Translations under genes and position numbers: made by a program
In this document: positions 25,951-37,585 of the stretch, piece after piece
How positions within the stretch are numbered: the first letter of the stretch is position 1
How the letters are laid out: each line of letters begins with the position of its first letter
NCBI GenBank assembly: GCA_963678705.1
Contig: OY783207.1
Span: 1,550,001-1,614,000, forward strand
DNA from: Panorpa germanica
Lineage: Eukaryota; Arthropoda; Insecta; Mecoptera; Panorpidae
DNA: 64,000 nt
Direction: 5' to 3'
The notes under the pieces: model-generated
Told to the model about the DNA's origin: nothing
Databases searched by the model: none
Seen by the model: only the letters and a program-made list of their open reading frames with translations

Positions 25951-26566
25951 AATGGGCTTGTGTCCTCATTTTTTAGTGGTCGATTTTTCAATTGTTGATT
26001 GAAATTGATGTTAATAAATCGGTATTGGCGTGTCTAGTTTATTAAATATCTAAATATTGACGGCGATATAGCAATTAAAAGTTTGAATTGTAGTTTTAGT
26101 GCTAGAAATGGTCCGCCATATTTGTATGACGTAAAATGCATTTTAACGTCAGTTATTTGTTGAGTAGGTCAGTGATGTGGTAATGTTTTGTAGCTGTTGG
26201 TAGTCAAATAATCCAGTTAAGTCAAAGAATAATAAGTTTTTATTTTATTTAACCCTGTTACTACAGACATAATATTGAAATTTTATTGTTCTATGAAATT
26301 GCTGTAAATTATATTTGATATTTTGATACATAAATACACATAGCAGAGATTTATGAGCTGTAAGGTTGGTAACTTTACACAAGGATTGTGATGTTACATG
26401 CACTTGGAATGTGTACAACGTTGAATCCCTTTAATAATTAAAGAGACAAAATGACTTTTATTTTGGAGTTATTAACAAATAATTGAACATTTGAGGTTCT
26501 AGTAACCCACTTTATCAATATATAGTACACTTTTATAGAAATTAAGCCATAGGACACAAGCCCATT
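25951..26566 (+). mobile_element. non-autonomous element with 15-bp inverted ends, copy 1
   Basis: The left end AATGGGCTTGTGTCC is the exact reverse complement of the right end GGACACAAGCCCATT. The 616-bp body has no transposase frame. A second, inverted full-length copy is at 28993-29620 and a third is truncated at 53265-53465. The interior holds the near-palindrome TGACGTAAAATGCATTTT followed by AACGTCA (about 26128-26152), conserved in all three copies. No convincing target duplication was found, so the superfamily stays open. Confidence 0.85.
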
Positions 26567-27179
26567 TAAGTGTGACTATTCTGAATGGTACTTGTTACAA
26601 TATATTGGTATGTACAAGTGTCTACACTGTTGCTTGGTTAATGTATTATATTTATTGCCCAAGACTTAGCATAAACCAGCTTTAGTAGCTGCGCTGCTGT
26701 GTCAGTATTAGGAAAGGTTCGACAGTTTCACATTAAAATAGATATATCGGACACTGGATTTGCGTAACGGTGTTTGAACAGCAATCCTATCGACTGTTTA
26801 CGTACTTTTATCAGCGATAACACAGTTTATCACTTTAGGTTTATGCAAATCTGTTTATCATTGTTATCTGTAGATGGGTAAGAGGGGGGCAACTACTATG
26901 TTGAATATTTAAACATCAAGTTCATATATTTGTTAAAAATTGAACTTGTGACTTTGACTTAGTAATACTTCTCCTGTTGTTAATCATTTTATACTACTTT
27001 ATACTTAAATATTTTGGAAAAAAATTATATTACACACACGTTTTTTTAATATTTATTTGTGTGCTTCAAATTTCGATAGTTATTAGCACTTAAAACAACA
27101 TACACATTTATAAACATTTCTAATACATAATTTTCAATCTAATTATAGTTTCTTTTTTATTCAAATATTTATTTGCCTT
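26567..27179. other. gene-free AT-rich region
   Basis: Nothing recognised. Confidence 0.4.
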
Positions 27180-27636
27180 GACTTTTATTCGTCATAGCCA
27201 CCATCAAACGTTTTTATACATACATATTTAATTTCTAAATATTTAAATAATTCACTAATTAATTTTGAACCACTTAACAAAAACTTAGAATTAACAGGAA
27301 AATTTTTAATCACATCTAATATATCACTATTGAATTTTGATCTTTCTAAACTATAATTTATGCATTCAAATATAATATGATCCAAAGTTCCTTCTTCACC
27401 ACATTGACATCTATCGTCGGATTTAATATTAATTTTGTACAGGTTTTGATTGTATTTGATGTAATTTTGACCATCTTTTCTTACTTAAATTTGGATGAAA
27501 CATATAATAATCTCTTCCTTTTAACTGACTTTTGTTAATGAAATATAGATTTCTCAAATTGAAGTTTAATTTTTTCACTTTCATCTCAATTTCTAAATTT
27601 ATAGATTCCTTTACCAATTTATCTGCAATTGCGTTA
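27180..27636 (-). pseudogene. non-LTR retrotransposon C-terminus (RNase H end and zinc knuckle)
   Basis: Read on the minus strand, NAIADKLVKES (about 27630-27600) resembles the last RNase H motif (G/N-N-x-x-A-D) of I/R1-type elements. It continues as KKLNFNLRNLYF and SQLKGRDYYMFHP to about 27480. A frameshift follows, then KINIKSDDRCQCGEEGTLDH and FECINYS (C-x1-C-x7-H-x4-C), FLLSGSKLISELFKYLE and a stop near 27185. The frameshift makes it a pseudogene. A different LINE family from the other fragments in this window. Confidence 0.75.
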
Positions 27637-28351
27637 TATTATATATTATTATAATTATATTATTATCAATTTATAATCTATAAAAACGAGTATGAAACAA
27701 ATATTTAAAGTAAAGAGAACAAATTAGATTCATTAATAAAGTCAATTAGGTTTATAATACTTTTTTTACTTTCAAATATCGTACAGAAAATTATAGTTTT
27801 GTTTGCACGTGTACCTGGAGCATTGAAGAATAATATACTTTACTTTACAATATTCACATATTGGGAAATAAATAAATTAACGTAGTGAAATTTTTGTACA
27901 GCCTGTGAGTCTTCAGAGTAAGGTAGAAGTGTCGGAGAAGAGAGGTAATAGCAAAAGTGCAAAGACCAAGAGAGTGGTAAAAAGCGAATAAGCAAAGAGT
28001 GAAAGAAAAAAGAACAAGCAATGGTGTGAACAATAAAATAAATTTAAAAAATTGGAAAGAAACCTAAGAATATTTGAGAAAGGGTTATTCTAATTTTAGT
28101 TACTTACAATTTATCGCTTATTATTTTATAATTCTAACAGCATGAATGATGCAAAATTACAATTTAACAAAAACCTATTAGAAAGACCATTAGAAACACT
28201 ATTAAAAATATACGTATAAAATAAAAATGTCGTTTAGAAGTTAAATATGTTAGTTGTCGTTTCCGTTTTATATATGTATGGTAGAAGCGTTTATAAATGT
28301 TCCGGCGCCCAAACAATATGTTTTCTTATCTTTGTTGAGTTAACAAACCAG

Positions 28352-28524
28352 CCCTTGCCTGTGTCCAAACTGGAGCAGGCCAAGCTACGAGTCGTACCGT
28401 CTCAACCATTTCCAGAACAAAGCTCGCAAGCTTTCCACGAACACTTAAAGCTCTTGCTCGAATATGACTCACACGCGAAGTTGGAAAGCTTTCCCGGAAG
28501 AGACCACGTGACTACCGGATATTG
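28352..28524 (+). other. possible isolated coding exon, product unknown
   Basis: A 173-nt segment between an acceptor-like AACAAACCAG and a donor-like G-GTATTT is open in one frame. Its base composition is much less AT-rich than the flanks. Its translation is ordinary protein-like (LEQAKLRVVPSQPFPEQ, EHLKLLLEYDSHAKLE, FPGRDHVTTGYW). No family is recognised and no partner exons were found, so it could equally be a fragment of a retrotransposon gene or a processed copy. Confidence 0.25.
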
Positions 28525-28721
28525 GTATTTGTTTTATAGATGTTTAAATATTATTAACTGTTAAAACAACCAAAAGAAATCATTGCATGTAATTCAAGAT
28601 AAATATTATTGAAATAATAATACTCGTACATACTCTATGGTTTTTCTTGAGGTGGTATCAGAATGTTATAATTATTTAATTTAAATATAACTCCAAGTAT
28701 AAACGATGCAGAAAATTACAT

Positions 28722-28965
28722 TACAGTAAACATTTTGGAGTCATTTTGACATCATATTGAAGATGCGAATGATTTCTTTGTCATGAAACAATTCAATTTG
28801 ATTTCATTCGTTCATGATATGAACTACCGTATTGATGAAGTTGCAAATAAACTATCAAAGTGTAACAGAGACAGATATATCTTGTTTCTTTTTCTATGAT
28901 ATATGAACTATACTATTTCATTTAAATGTATGGTGTTGAAAAGAGAAAGAATATTCTTATAGTGA
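28722..28965 (+). repeat. interspersed repeat family C, copy 2
   Basis: Shares TTTGGAGTCATTTTGA, GTCATGAAACAATTCAATTT and GACAGATATATCTTGTTTCT with 8208-8560. It abuts the inverted-end element at 28993. Confidence 0.75.
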
Positions 28966-28992
28966 CATCTATCTTAAATCTCAGTGAAACAG

Positions 28993-29620
28993 AATGGGAT
29001 TGTGTTCTACGTCTTAGTTTCTATAAAAGTGTACTATATATTGATAAAGTTGGTTACTAGAACCTCAAATGTACAATTATTTTTTAATAACTCCTTATTT
29101 GTTAAGAGATAATAACAATTAAAAAAGTCATTTTGTTTCTTTAATTATTAAAGGGATTCAACGTTGTACACATTCCAAGTGCATGTGACATCACAACCGC
29201 TGCCAACCTTACAGCTCATAAATCTCTGCTATATGTATTTATATATCAAAATATTAAATATTATTTACAGCTAATTCAAGGAACAATCAAATTTCAATAC
29301 TATGTCTGTCGTAACAAGGTTAAATAAAATAAAAACTTATTATTCTTTGATTTTACTTGATTATTCAACTACCAACAGCTACAGAACATTACCACAGCAC
29401 TGACCTACTCAACAAATAACTGACGTTAAAATGCATTTCACGTCATACAAATATGGCTGACCATTTCTAGCGCTAAACTACAATTCAAACTTTTAATTGA
29501 TATATCTCCGTCAACATTTAGATATTTAATAAAATATACACGCCAATACACATTTATGAACATCAATTTCAATCAACAATTGAAAAATCGACCTCTTAAA
29601 AATGAGGACACAAGCCCATT
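28993..29620 (-). mobile_element. non-autonomous element with 15-bp inverted ends, copy 2
   Basis: Inverted relative to copy 1 and about 628 bp long. The right end GGACACAAGCCCATT is intact. The left end has two changes (AATGGGATTGTGTTC). Internal landmarks (TGTTTGTTGAGTAGGTCAG-type sequence and the TGACG near-palindrome) occur in the same order. No transposase frame. Confidence 0.85.
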
Positions 29621-31512
29621 GATTTCAAAAACGTTTTCTGGGTAAGACATTGAAATAAATAGTAAAATTGTCACTAAATATAAACAAACATATATTTATT
29701 TTAGGAATAGAACAGGTGTAAGGTGTAAAAGTCAACTACATAAGAAATACTGCAAGTTTTTTAAAACATATATTTTTTTAATTTCTTAATAAATAAGAAA
29801 ACTGAATAACACTTTATATTTGATAATTCAGTGTTGATAAAAGAAATGTACCAATGTGGATATTCCGGGGCACGTAGCTATACCTATATGCAAACATTAT
29901 TAAATTTACTATGTTTTTCCGCATTGAGATTTTAATAATTCCATAAAACATTTTATGTTCCGTGTTACCTGCATTCATATAAAAACGTCTGTATAAATAT
30001 CATCTGGTGAGGAAAATCAACTTATATTCAAATATTTTATGAGCGATACTAAAGCAAAATATTATATTTTCTTGAAAATAAAATTCGTTTACATGTATAA
30101 AGGTATGCGCAAGTATACAATCGCGCTCAATTGTAATATACATTTTTAGAAAAAAATCTTAACCTTTTTTAATGCTAAGCTAACTTCCTGCCCTTTTTCC
30201 TTTCAAAAAATTGCCGTCTCTGTTAAATAACAAAACGTTTGAAATTACAAAAGTGGTAAACAAAAATACATGAAATAAATACTAATTCTTTAATATCAAA
30301 TATATTATTAAATAGCTATATTTATATCGGTATATAAATTTTTTATTTATAAACCAAGTTCTTACACATATTATTCGTCCAGTTCATTAGTGAAATATGT
30401 CAAAAAACCAATCACTGATCCTGATATTACAACATGAATACGAAAGTTAAAAGGATAAACACAACGTCACTTTCAAAGTTTAAGTATACATCACTAAAAT
30501 GTATCTTAAAATGGTGCACTCACATTATATTGGAACTGTATTCAATAATTTATAACTGTAGATGCAATCATCATAAAAGTCTCTCACAGAGAAGCCAACA
30601 TTACAATTTAAAAATAACAAGTTTTCAATGCAATGAAATATTGGCAATATTTTGTGGCCATGTTTATTACAGATGTATGAAGAAAATGATAAATACTACA
30701 CTACGATAGATATTATGTGATAATTTATATTTTTATATTCTAAAAATACAATTGTAGACAAAAATTCAAATAACTTATAAAATACAGTGAAAATTTTAGA
30801 GCTTTAACTTTTCAACTATATTTTGTAAACTTTGAAAATGGAATATAAAGATTTTACCATAACTCATTTTAGTTCTCAACTTTAGGTGGGTTACTTATTT
30901 GAACAATTCTTACTACTAGATATATTGAATTTATATTTACAAGTATATTTGATAAAGAAAACAATTTGGAGGTTGATTTAAAACTGTTATTCATAGTTTA
31001 TGATTGGTAAGATTTGTCGTGGGTGTTGTTGCCAATCAGTATCATGGTCACATGACTATTTTGATTCATTCTTGATCTTGTGAATGCGAAAAGGACCGAC
31101 ATAGTTGTACCATGCTTAGAATTAACAATTTAAAATGTTTAGATTTTCGTTCTTCTCACTAATCGATTATTTCAGCAAATAGAGTTGTGAAAATACTGTT
31201 ATCAAACAAATCCAAGGAAGTGTGCTTTTGTGCCCCCTCCCCCCATTACCACCGGTCCCAGTTAGAGCCCTGCGTTTGATAAGAACTATAATGTCGTTGT
31301 GCAAATAAACAAATCGATCAGGGTGTGTGAATTACGCTTTAACTTCTGGGGATTTCTGGGATAACTCACGAGCACTTCTCACTTCAAGTAACATATCAGA
31401 TATTTCTCTGCACCTCCTTCTGTTGAGTATAACGTATAGAGACATTTAGTGGGTTCAATACGACAAATATTTAAATCTAAATATTAGAATATGTTTTATT
31501 TTAAATATATGT
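29621..31512. other. gene-free AT-rich region
   Basis: No exon supported. One 91-codon frame at 30434-30709 shows no domain and has AT-driven composition. Confidence 0.35.
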
Positions 31513-32060
31513 ATTCCAGTAAACATTTTGGAGCCATCATATTGAAGATGCGTATGATTTCTTTGACATGAAAGAGTTCAGTTTCTCACAGTCGTTCATA
31601 TGAAATGTCTATTTTCACAGCTACAAATGGCGAAACTATTCCATCTTGCGGAATACAAGTGAAGATAAAGTTGATGTGAACTATCTTCTTCTTCTTCAGT
31701 GGCTTCACAGCCCCGAGTGGGCCCTGGCCTTCTCAAGAATTTTCTTCCAGTCTTCTTTCCTGATGATTTAACTACTTGAGATTTCGTAACAAGGCCTTTT
31801 TTCACGGGGTAGAGTTGCTAGCAACACGCCCAACCCCCAACCTGGAGGACCTAGTCCCCAGGGGCTGGGTGCCCGGCCATACTCCCAGACACTGGGTACC
31901 CATTTTAGTCGCCTCTTACGACATGCATGAGCAAAATTGGGACTATTCTTTAACACCCAGTCACCACTCGGGTGACCTAGACCCAGAAAACTATAGACCC
32001 AGATGTGAACTATAATTGAAGTGAAATAGTGATAGAAACGTCAGAAAAGGAACACTTCAC
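31513..32060 (+). repeat. interspersed repeat family C, copy 3, interrupted by a SINE-like insertion
   Basis: The two halves, 31513-31684 and 32014-32060, are continuous in the inverted paralogue at 51290-51500. Shared landmarks are GAGTTCAGTTTCTCACAGTC, AATAGTGATAGAAACGTC and CACTTCACCAAAT. Confidence 0.8.
31685..32001 (-). mobile_element. SINE-like retroelement, 317 bp, with 12-bp target duplication
   Basis: The insert is GC-rich for this window and sits between perfect copies of GATGTGAACTAT (31673-31684 and 32002-32013). On the minus strand it begins TGGGTCTATAG, contains the motif TGTCGTAAGAGGCGACTAAA, and ends in a (GAA)n-type tail. Just before the tail it can be read as DWKKILEKARAHSGL-stop, the style of C-terminus found in LINE reverse transcriptases. 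This suggests a SINE or deleted LINE whose 3' end derives from a LINE. The paralogue at 51.3 kb lacks it, confirming the boundaries. Confidence 0.8.
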
Positions 32061-32950
32061 CAAATAGTTAATCATGCACTCTTAAAAAAAACTTTATAAA
32101 TGTTGGAACAAATCTAAAGCATATTTTAGAACCATGGGGACGACCTATTCCTAAGTCTTGCGAACAATGATCGTGATCGAACAGATATGATTTATATGAG
32201 TGAAACATTTTACGAATCACTTTTAAAAGAGCATTGTTTTAACTCTTCGAAGATAAAGAAAATATGCACAGTTTTAGTTATATAAAAATATTTTGTACAC
32301 CACTATGAAGTACTCAGCGCCGACAGTCATAGTTATACACAATCACAGTCCCGGCGATCCAATTCGCCGGTTTATTTGCTCGATTTCCCCAATCATATGT
32401 TAGAAATAGTTGGAAAGGGGAGACCTTTATATATAGCTTCTCCTTACAAAGCTTATTTGACACCAAAATTGTTAAGTCGATTGGAAATTTTGGGGATATA
32501 AATATAATATTTTATTTCTGTACGATTTACTTTGTTATATAACTAATCTTTTGTTTTAGATTAGATTTGTATGGATAATAGCTAGTATTATAATGGTACT
32601 GATTACAATAACAAATAATTTTTATTTCTGATGAAATGAGTCAGTTATACGAGCATATATTAAAAATAATACTGTTAGAATCGAATATTGACTTGTTATT
32701 TTCAGCGGTATTGTGTAGAGTGAACGGAATATTATTATAAAATGAATTTTATGTGTATCTGTCGAAAAATTCATATAAATAACAGCGTTGGAAAGAGCAA
32801 GTCAAAATAATTGTTCTGACATAAAATGTGTATGTACTTCTTTAAATACCTATACTATTTATTTATATGTAAAGAAATTGTATTTCTTTAGTTGGTAACA
32901 CTGACTAGAGATATTACAACTGCATTCTGGTCAGGTGAGCTAACGGTATA

Positions 32951-33876
32951 CGAGGTCTGTTCAAAAAATAAGGTGAGGCAAAAATTTCGCGGGCTACGTA
33001 CATTCGATTATCGATTTTTTTATTTTGTTATGTTGGTACACTCGTCTCGAACATATGTTCACAGTTTTAGCTATATAGCACATTTAGTTTGTTTGTGAGA
33101 GGCATAAAAGTTAGAAGTGTTTTGCGTGTTCGGCCATTTTCTGCTGTCGAAAAAACATAGATCAAAGAGTTTGCATTAAATTTTGTGTGAAAAATGGAAT
33201 CAAGTGCTCCAAAACACTTGAAATGTTGAAAGTGGCATACGGTGAGTCTACTTTAAGCCAAAAAAATGTTTACAAGTGGTACAAGCTTTTCACAGAAGGT
33301 CGAGAAGATGTGAATGACGACGCTCGCACTGGACGCCCCCGCACATCAACAACCGATGAAAATGTTGAGGAAGTGAAGAAAATTGTTATGGAGAATCGTT
33401 GAATCACTATTAGAGAAGTTGCTGAGGATGTCGGCATATCGGTTGGCTCATGCCATGCAATTTTTTCGGAAATTTTGGGCATGAAGCGTGTGGCAGCGAA
33501 GTTTGTTAATGCACCTGCTCACTCGTCATTGCTTGTTCGTAATTTATTGGCCAAAAACAACACCGTAATCATGCCTCAGCCACCGTATTTACCAGATTTG
33601 GCCCCCTGCGACTTTTTCCTGTTCCCAAGATTGAAGAGACCCATGAAAGAACTGCGTTTTGAGACGATTGAGGAGATACAAACCGAATCGCTGAGAGAGC
33701 TCAAGAGCATACCAAAAAGTGCATGTCAGAACTGCTTCGAGGATTGGAAAAAACGCTGGCATAAGGGTATTATATCTGAGGGGGACTACTTTGAAGGGGA
33801 CAAAACAGAAATTGATGAATAAATAAATATTTTTTGAGAAAAATGAAAATTCTCCTTATTTTTTGAACAGACAGCG
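32951..33876 (+). mobile_element. mariner element, 926 bp, internally deleted
   Basis: The ends are inverted repeats of 23 bp (left begins CGAGGTCTGTTCAAAAAA, right complement begins CGCTGTCTGTTCAAAAAA), identical over the inner 17 bp. TA lies outside each end (32949-32950 and 33877-33878), as expected for Tc1/mariner. Full-length mariners are about 1.3 kb, so roughly 0.35-0.4 kb is missing, and the loss falls inside the transposase gene. Confidence 0.92.
33187..33822 (+). pseudogene. mariner transposase, dead copy
   Basis: One frame runs the whole length. The N-terminal helix-turn-helix part is present (NGIKCSKTLEML, STLSQKNVYKWYKLFTEGRE, DDARTGRPRTS). A TGA at 33400-33402 replaces an Arg codon, consistent with decay of a CpG (CGA to TGA). 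The second helix-turn-helix follows (REVAEDVGISVGSCHAIF). After MKRVAAKFV the frame jumps to NAPAHSS, so the catalytic core with the first two Asp of the DDD triad is deleted. The third Asp survives in PDLAPCDFFLFPRLK. No in-frame ATG is seen at the expected start: the open frame begins at a GTG codon and extends upstream without a Met. It cannot encode an active enzyme. Confidence 0.92.
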
Positions 33877-34010
33877 TATGTATATTAGTTATAGCTACTT
33901 TCATTGTAGTGTGTGCCAATGGCCAACACAATGGATTTTTGGAGTCGACAGAACTCACTGTGTTAAGTTATTATAAAATTAGATAACAAGGAATTGACAA
34001 TTTAAAAAAT

Positions 34011-35377
34011 AAATTTGGGCAAGTTGTCTTGCGTGTATCAGATACACTGTCAGCATTGGAATAAGGAAGCATGGAATTTAAATGTTAAAAATAGAGAAGA
34101 TACGTAATAAAAAAGAATAATTTCATAAACTATTACTAAAATATAATTAAAATTAAACAAATTCAAATATAAAAGAAAATGGAATGTATCTCCTCATCAT
34201 AAGTAGATATTTTATTTATTGCAATTAATTTTTTTTGAAGTGTCTGTTTTAAGTCAATTATGATGATTCAGGTTGCGTCTTGATTGACATGCAACAACAA
34301 TAATTTCATATAAAAGTATGTGTTAAATTCTCCAAACAATTTAAGTTTGTTTACTTTGATACTACACACATAGTTATATAACTATACCAAGCTTTTGGCT
34401 ATCGAGCTTTTAAAAGCTCATGGATATACGTACGAGTATAAACGACTGTTTAGATTTCTATTTTGGATAAGAACATACGTTTACTAGTTTTGGCTGAATT
34501 TATTTTGACATTCTGATAAGACTAAGCGAATAAAAAAGCAATAACTTTGAATTGATGTGAAATTAACGGTTTAATAAAAGTATTAAATAACATTTTTAGT
34601 GTCTCTGCAGTATAAATATGTCATATTATAGAATTGTTTGTCTCTGGTTATAAAACTATATGAGTGGGTTTGAATAACAGATTGGATTATTCCCAAGTTT
34701 TTGGATTATTTTGCGTTATTTTATTTATTGAGGTATACGCCTAAATAACCACTTTATACAGTTATGTATATGTTACATAAAAACAATACAGTTTACACTA
34801 AAACTTACACTACTAATTTTTATTTAATAGTTCTATTTAAAGTCGGTATATTTTCTATGGTGAATTCGCACACGTATTCCCATGAAACTGACGAATGTTT
34901 AATCCGAATGTAATTAATACTACAAACGAAACCGCTACTCTTGTACGCAACCCACTACAAAAGAAGACACTAATAGTGTTTATGTATTATGTCATTTAGC
35001 TCACCGCGAACACAAAGTTGAAATAAAGGGAGCTTTATGTAATTTTGCATATGTGTATTATTAAATGTTGCATAAACTAAAATTAAATGGTAAATAACAA
35101 AACATTACTTGATAATTATTTGTATCAAAGAATCAATTTTCTTTCAATTCATATGTATCCTACTAACCACATACTTTATTCAAAATGAAAGATACCTATT
35201 AAAGCGAAACGCCCCAATAACCTAGACTGAATTTTCATTTTCCTCTTTTATTGTGGATGCAGTCATTAAAACCTTTACATCGTCGAAGTAGGATAAGTCG
35301 AAAAGTCTGATAAAATAAGGTTTTGGTAAAGGTTTGGTTTTAAAATGTAGAATAAAATAGAATCCTAAGTGATAAAC
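34011..35377. other. gene-free AT-rich region
   Basis: Contains two 16-bp perfect palindromes (34370-34385 and 34404-34419). No exon supported. Confidence 0.4.
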
Positions 35378-35391
35378 AATACAAATCAGTC

Positions 35392-35807
35392 CAGAGGAGC
35401 CATCAGAAACACACCCCTGTTGGGGGGCTTCGTCAGATGTTATTCGTTAGAAATTTGGGCCTATATTCATCACAAATCAAAAGCGGCCCTAAATGAATTA
35501 GTATTTTTAGGGAAAATGGAGATAATGGTAAATTGGAAAGTTGGAAAAAACAGTATAGAGATAGAAGGTGGGGAGATGAGTGTATTTGGAATAAGAGTGT
35601 TAAGGTGGAGGAATGGTCAATACAGTGCGGTAATTAAGAATAAAGGTAAGAATAAGGAGTGAGAAAGAGTGTTAGAATAAAAATATAAAATGGTAAAAAG
35701 TAATTCTAATAAAATAATAAAGATAATAAAAGCAAAGAATACAAATGTATACTTAACTTTTGTCTGTATTAATCTACTTATTTACTTACTGATCTGTAGA
35801 GCCCTCT
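35392..35807. mobile_element. 416-bp insertion bounded by a 14-bp direct repeat
   Basis: AATACAAATCAGTC occurs immediately left (35378-35391) and right (35808-35821). This looks like a target-site duplication of a retroelement. The insert begins CAGAGGAGCC and ends GAGCCCTCT, a weak inverted similarity. A plus-strand frame (KMEIMVNWKVGKNS, RVLRWRNGQYSAVIKN) covers much of it but matches nothing known to me. The class is unresolved. Confidence 0.55.
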
Positions 35808-35821
35808 AATACAAATCAGTC

Positions 35822-37585
35822 GGAACAACAGTAGTAGAGATAAGACGGTTTTGGATTCAAAAATCGCTTTATTAAATATTGACGCGATGGAAGAGAATTA
35901 GTATTTTCAATAACATTCTAACTTCATATTTAAAGAGAATTTTGAAATACGGAACATATACTCGTATAATGGTGTCAGAGTTATGTAACTAGAAAAGTCA
36001 AGCCAGCACAGCAACAAGACTGCAGGAACGTTAACAATACCATGGCACGTTAAACTCGAAAACCCATCACTAGATAAAAATCTGCGCCGCATTAAAAGAG
36101 AGTGAAGAAGATGGTGGTGACTGTTGGCAGAGCAAGGGTCCCGCTAAACTGCAAGTCAAAGAACCTCAGTCATGAGTGTCCGCAAAATATTCGAAAGAGG
36201 GTGACTAAACAACTAGTTTTTATTCTTTTCAGTGTGTCACATCCTTCGGACGCCCATGGTTACAGTCAACGCGCAAATGGGAAACAGAAAACAGCAATCA
36301 GCAGCCATCTAAAATGGGATCTTGTGATATGATTACAAGGGGTAGATATGTACGAGTAGGTGCTGAAACAAACAAGAGATATAAACGCAAGATTAATTGG
36401 AAGATTTTACATCCGTTTTGGCTTCCTTTCAACACAGCTCTTCTGATTGTCAACTTAATAGAGTTTTATAATTTCCTTTCTTGAAATTTGTTTTAACTTA
36501 TCTTTTTATTTATTATATACATATATAAATGTGTGTGTGTGTGATACTAGTTTACAAAAACAATTAACCAAGTGGTTTATATAAACGATTAAAGTTTGCA
36601 ATTAGTTTGAAATGTTTGTAGTTTAGGAATTGGAAACATTAAAGAAATATACGGCCCCTGCGGACACATAAAAATCTATTGTTTTCACGTTACTAATGAA
36701 ATTCTACCAATCGTGTGGATATCCAGGTCTCTGGATCGATAACTATTGGAATCGTGTGGAGAATTAAACGACTTATTTCCTCATGGAAAATACGAGAATA
36801 AAACTGTTTTATTGATTCATTTCGTAGTTTTGTTCTCAAAAAGTAATTACGAAGGCCATAACTCGTACTCATCTTTAATATTGATCGAAATAACATAGTA
36901 TTAACAGTATACGAATAATTGTGTATGAAGATCGTTAAGAATTTGACGATATGTGGGAATTCATTTTAGTAGATACTGAAATATAAACACATGAGTGGGT
37001 CAACATTTAAAATAATATATCGATTTATATTATTGTTTGATTTGCTCACTTTTCTATTTACTCTAATTACTCTAATTTAATGATTTCAAAATAACGGATT
37101 TCAGAGGAAAGGTTTCTATACAAAATAATATGTTTTTTAAAATCGTCATTTTTATATCTGCGTATAAGTCCAAATACTGTAGTAACACAGCCTGTGAGAT
37201 TCGACTGATAAGACTGCAGTGAGAATATTTAAGGCGCTAACATTTAAACCTTCACAAAATTTTTGTGATTAGTAAACCCTCACAAAATTATTAATTTCTA
37301 ATTCTTTATGAACTAAATAGTTGATAAGATATATAAGTTTCTTCATAACAAATTATATTAAAAATTAGTTGCATTTCTCTTACTTTTAATTAATTTTTAT
37401 TAATAACCAATCACCAGCTAATAAATTATAGAAAAATAATATATCTAGTCCGTGTATTTTACAATTTAATGTAATTAAAAATATATTAAAACTATATTGT
37501 ATAGATTGTTTAATTTAATATCCTGTCAAAAAGTAATTATATATAATTAATATAAATATTTATCGGAAAAAAGTTAAAGATTCTA
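35822..37585. other. AT-rich region downstream of the mucin-like gene
   Basis: An AATAAA signal for the minus-strand gene lies at about 37396-37401, some 185 nt past its stop codon. Nothing else could be supported. Confidence 0.4.

Larger units (their letters stand above)
32870..34010 (+). repeat. interspersed repeat family D, copy 1, split by mariner
   Basis: Left part, ATTTCTTTAGTTGGTAA and GATATTACAACTGCAT (32880-32935). Right part, CTTTCATTGTAGTGTGTG and AAGGAATTGACAAT (33899-34002). These are contiguous at 56940-57120, which is the unoccupied version of the site. Confidence 0.8.

Noticed and set aside
36102-36332. 76-codon plus-strand frame
   Set aside because: No recognisable product, no supporting splice sites and no repeat copy; probably chance.
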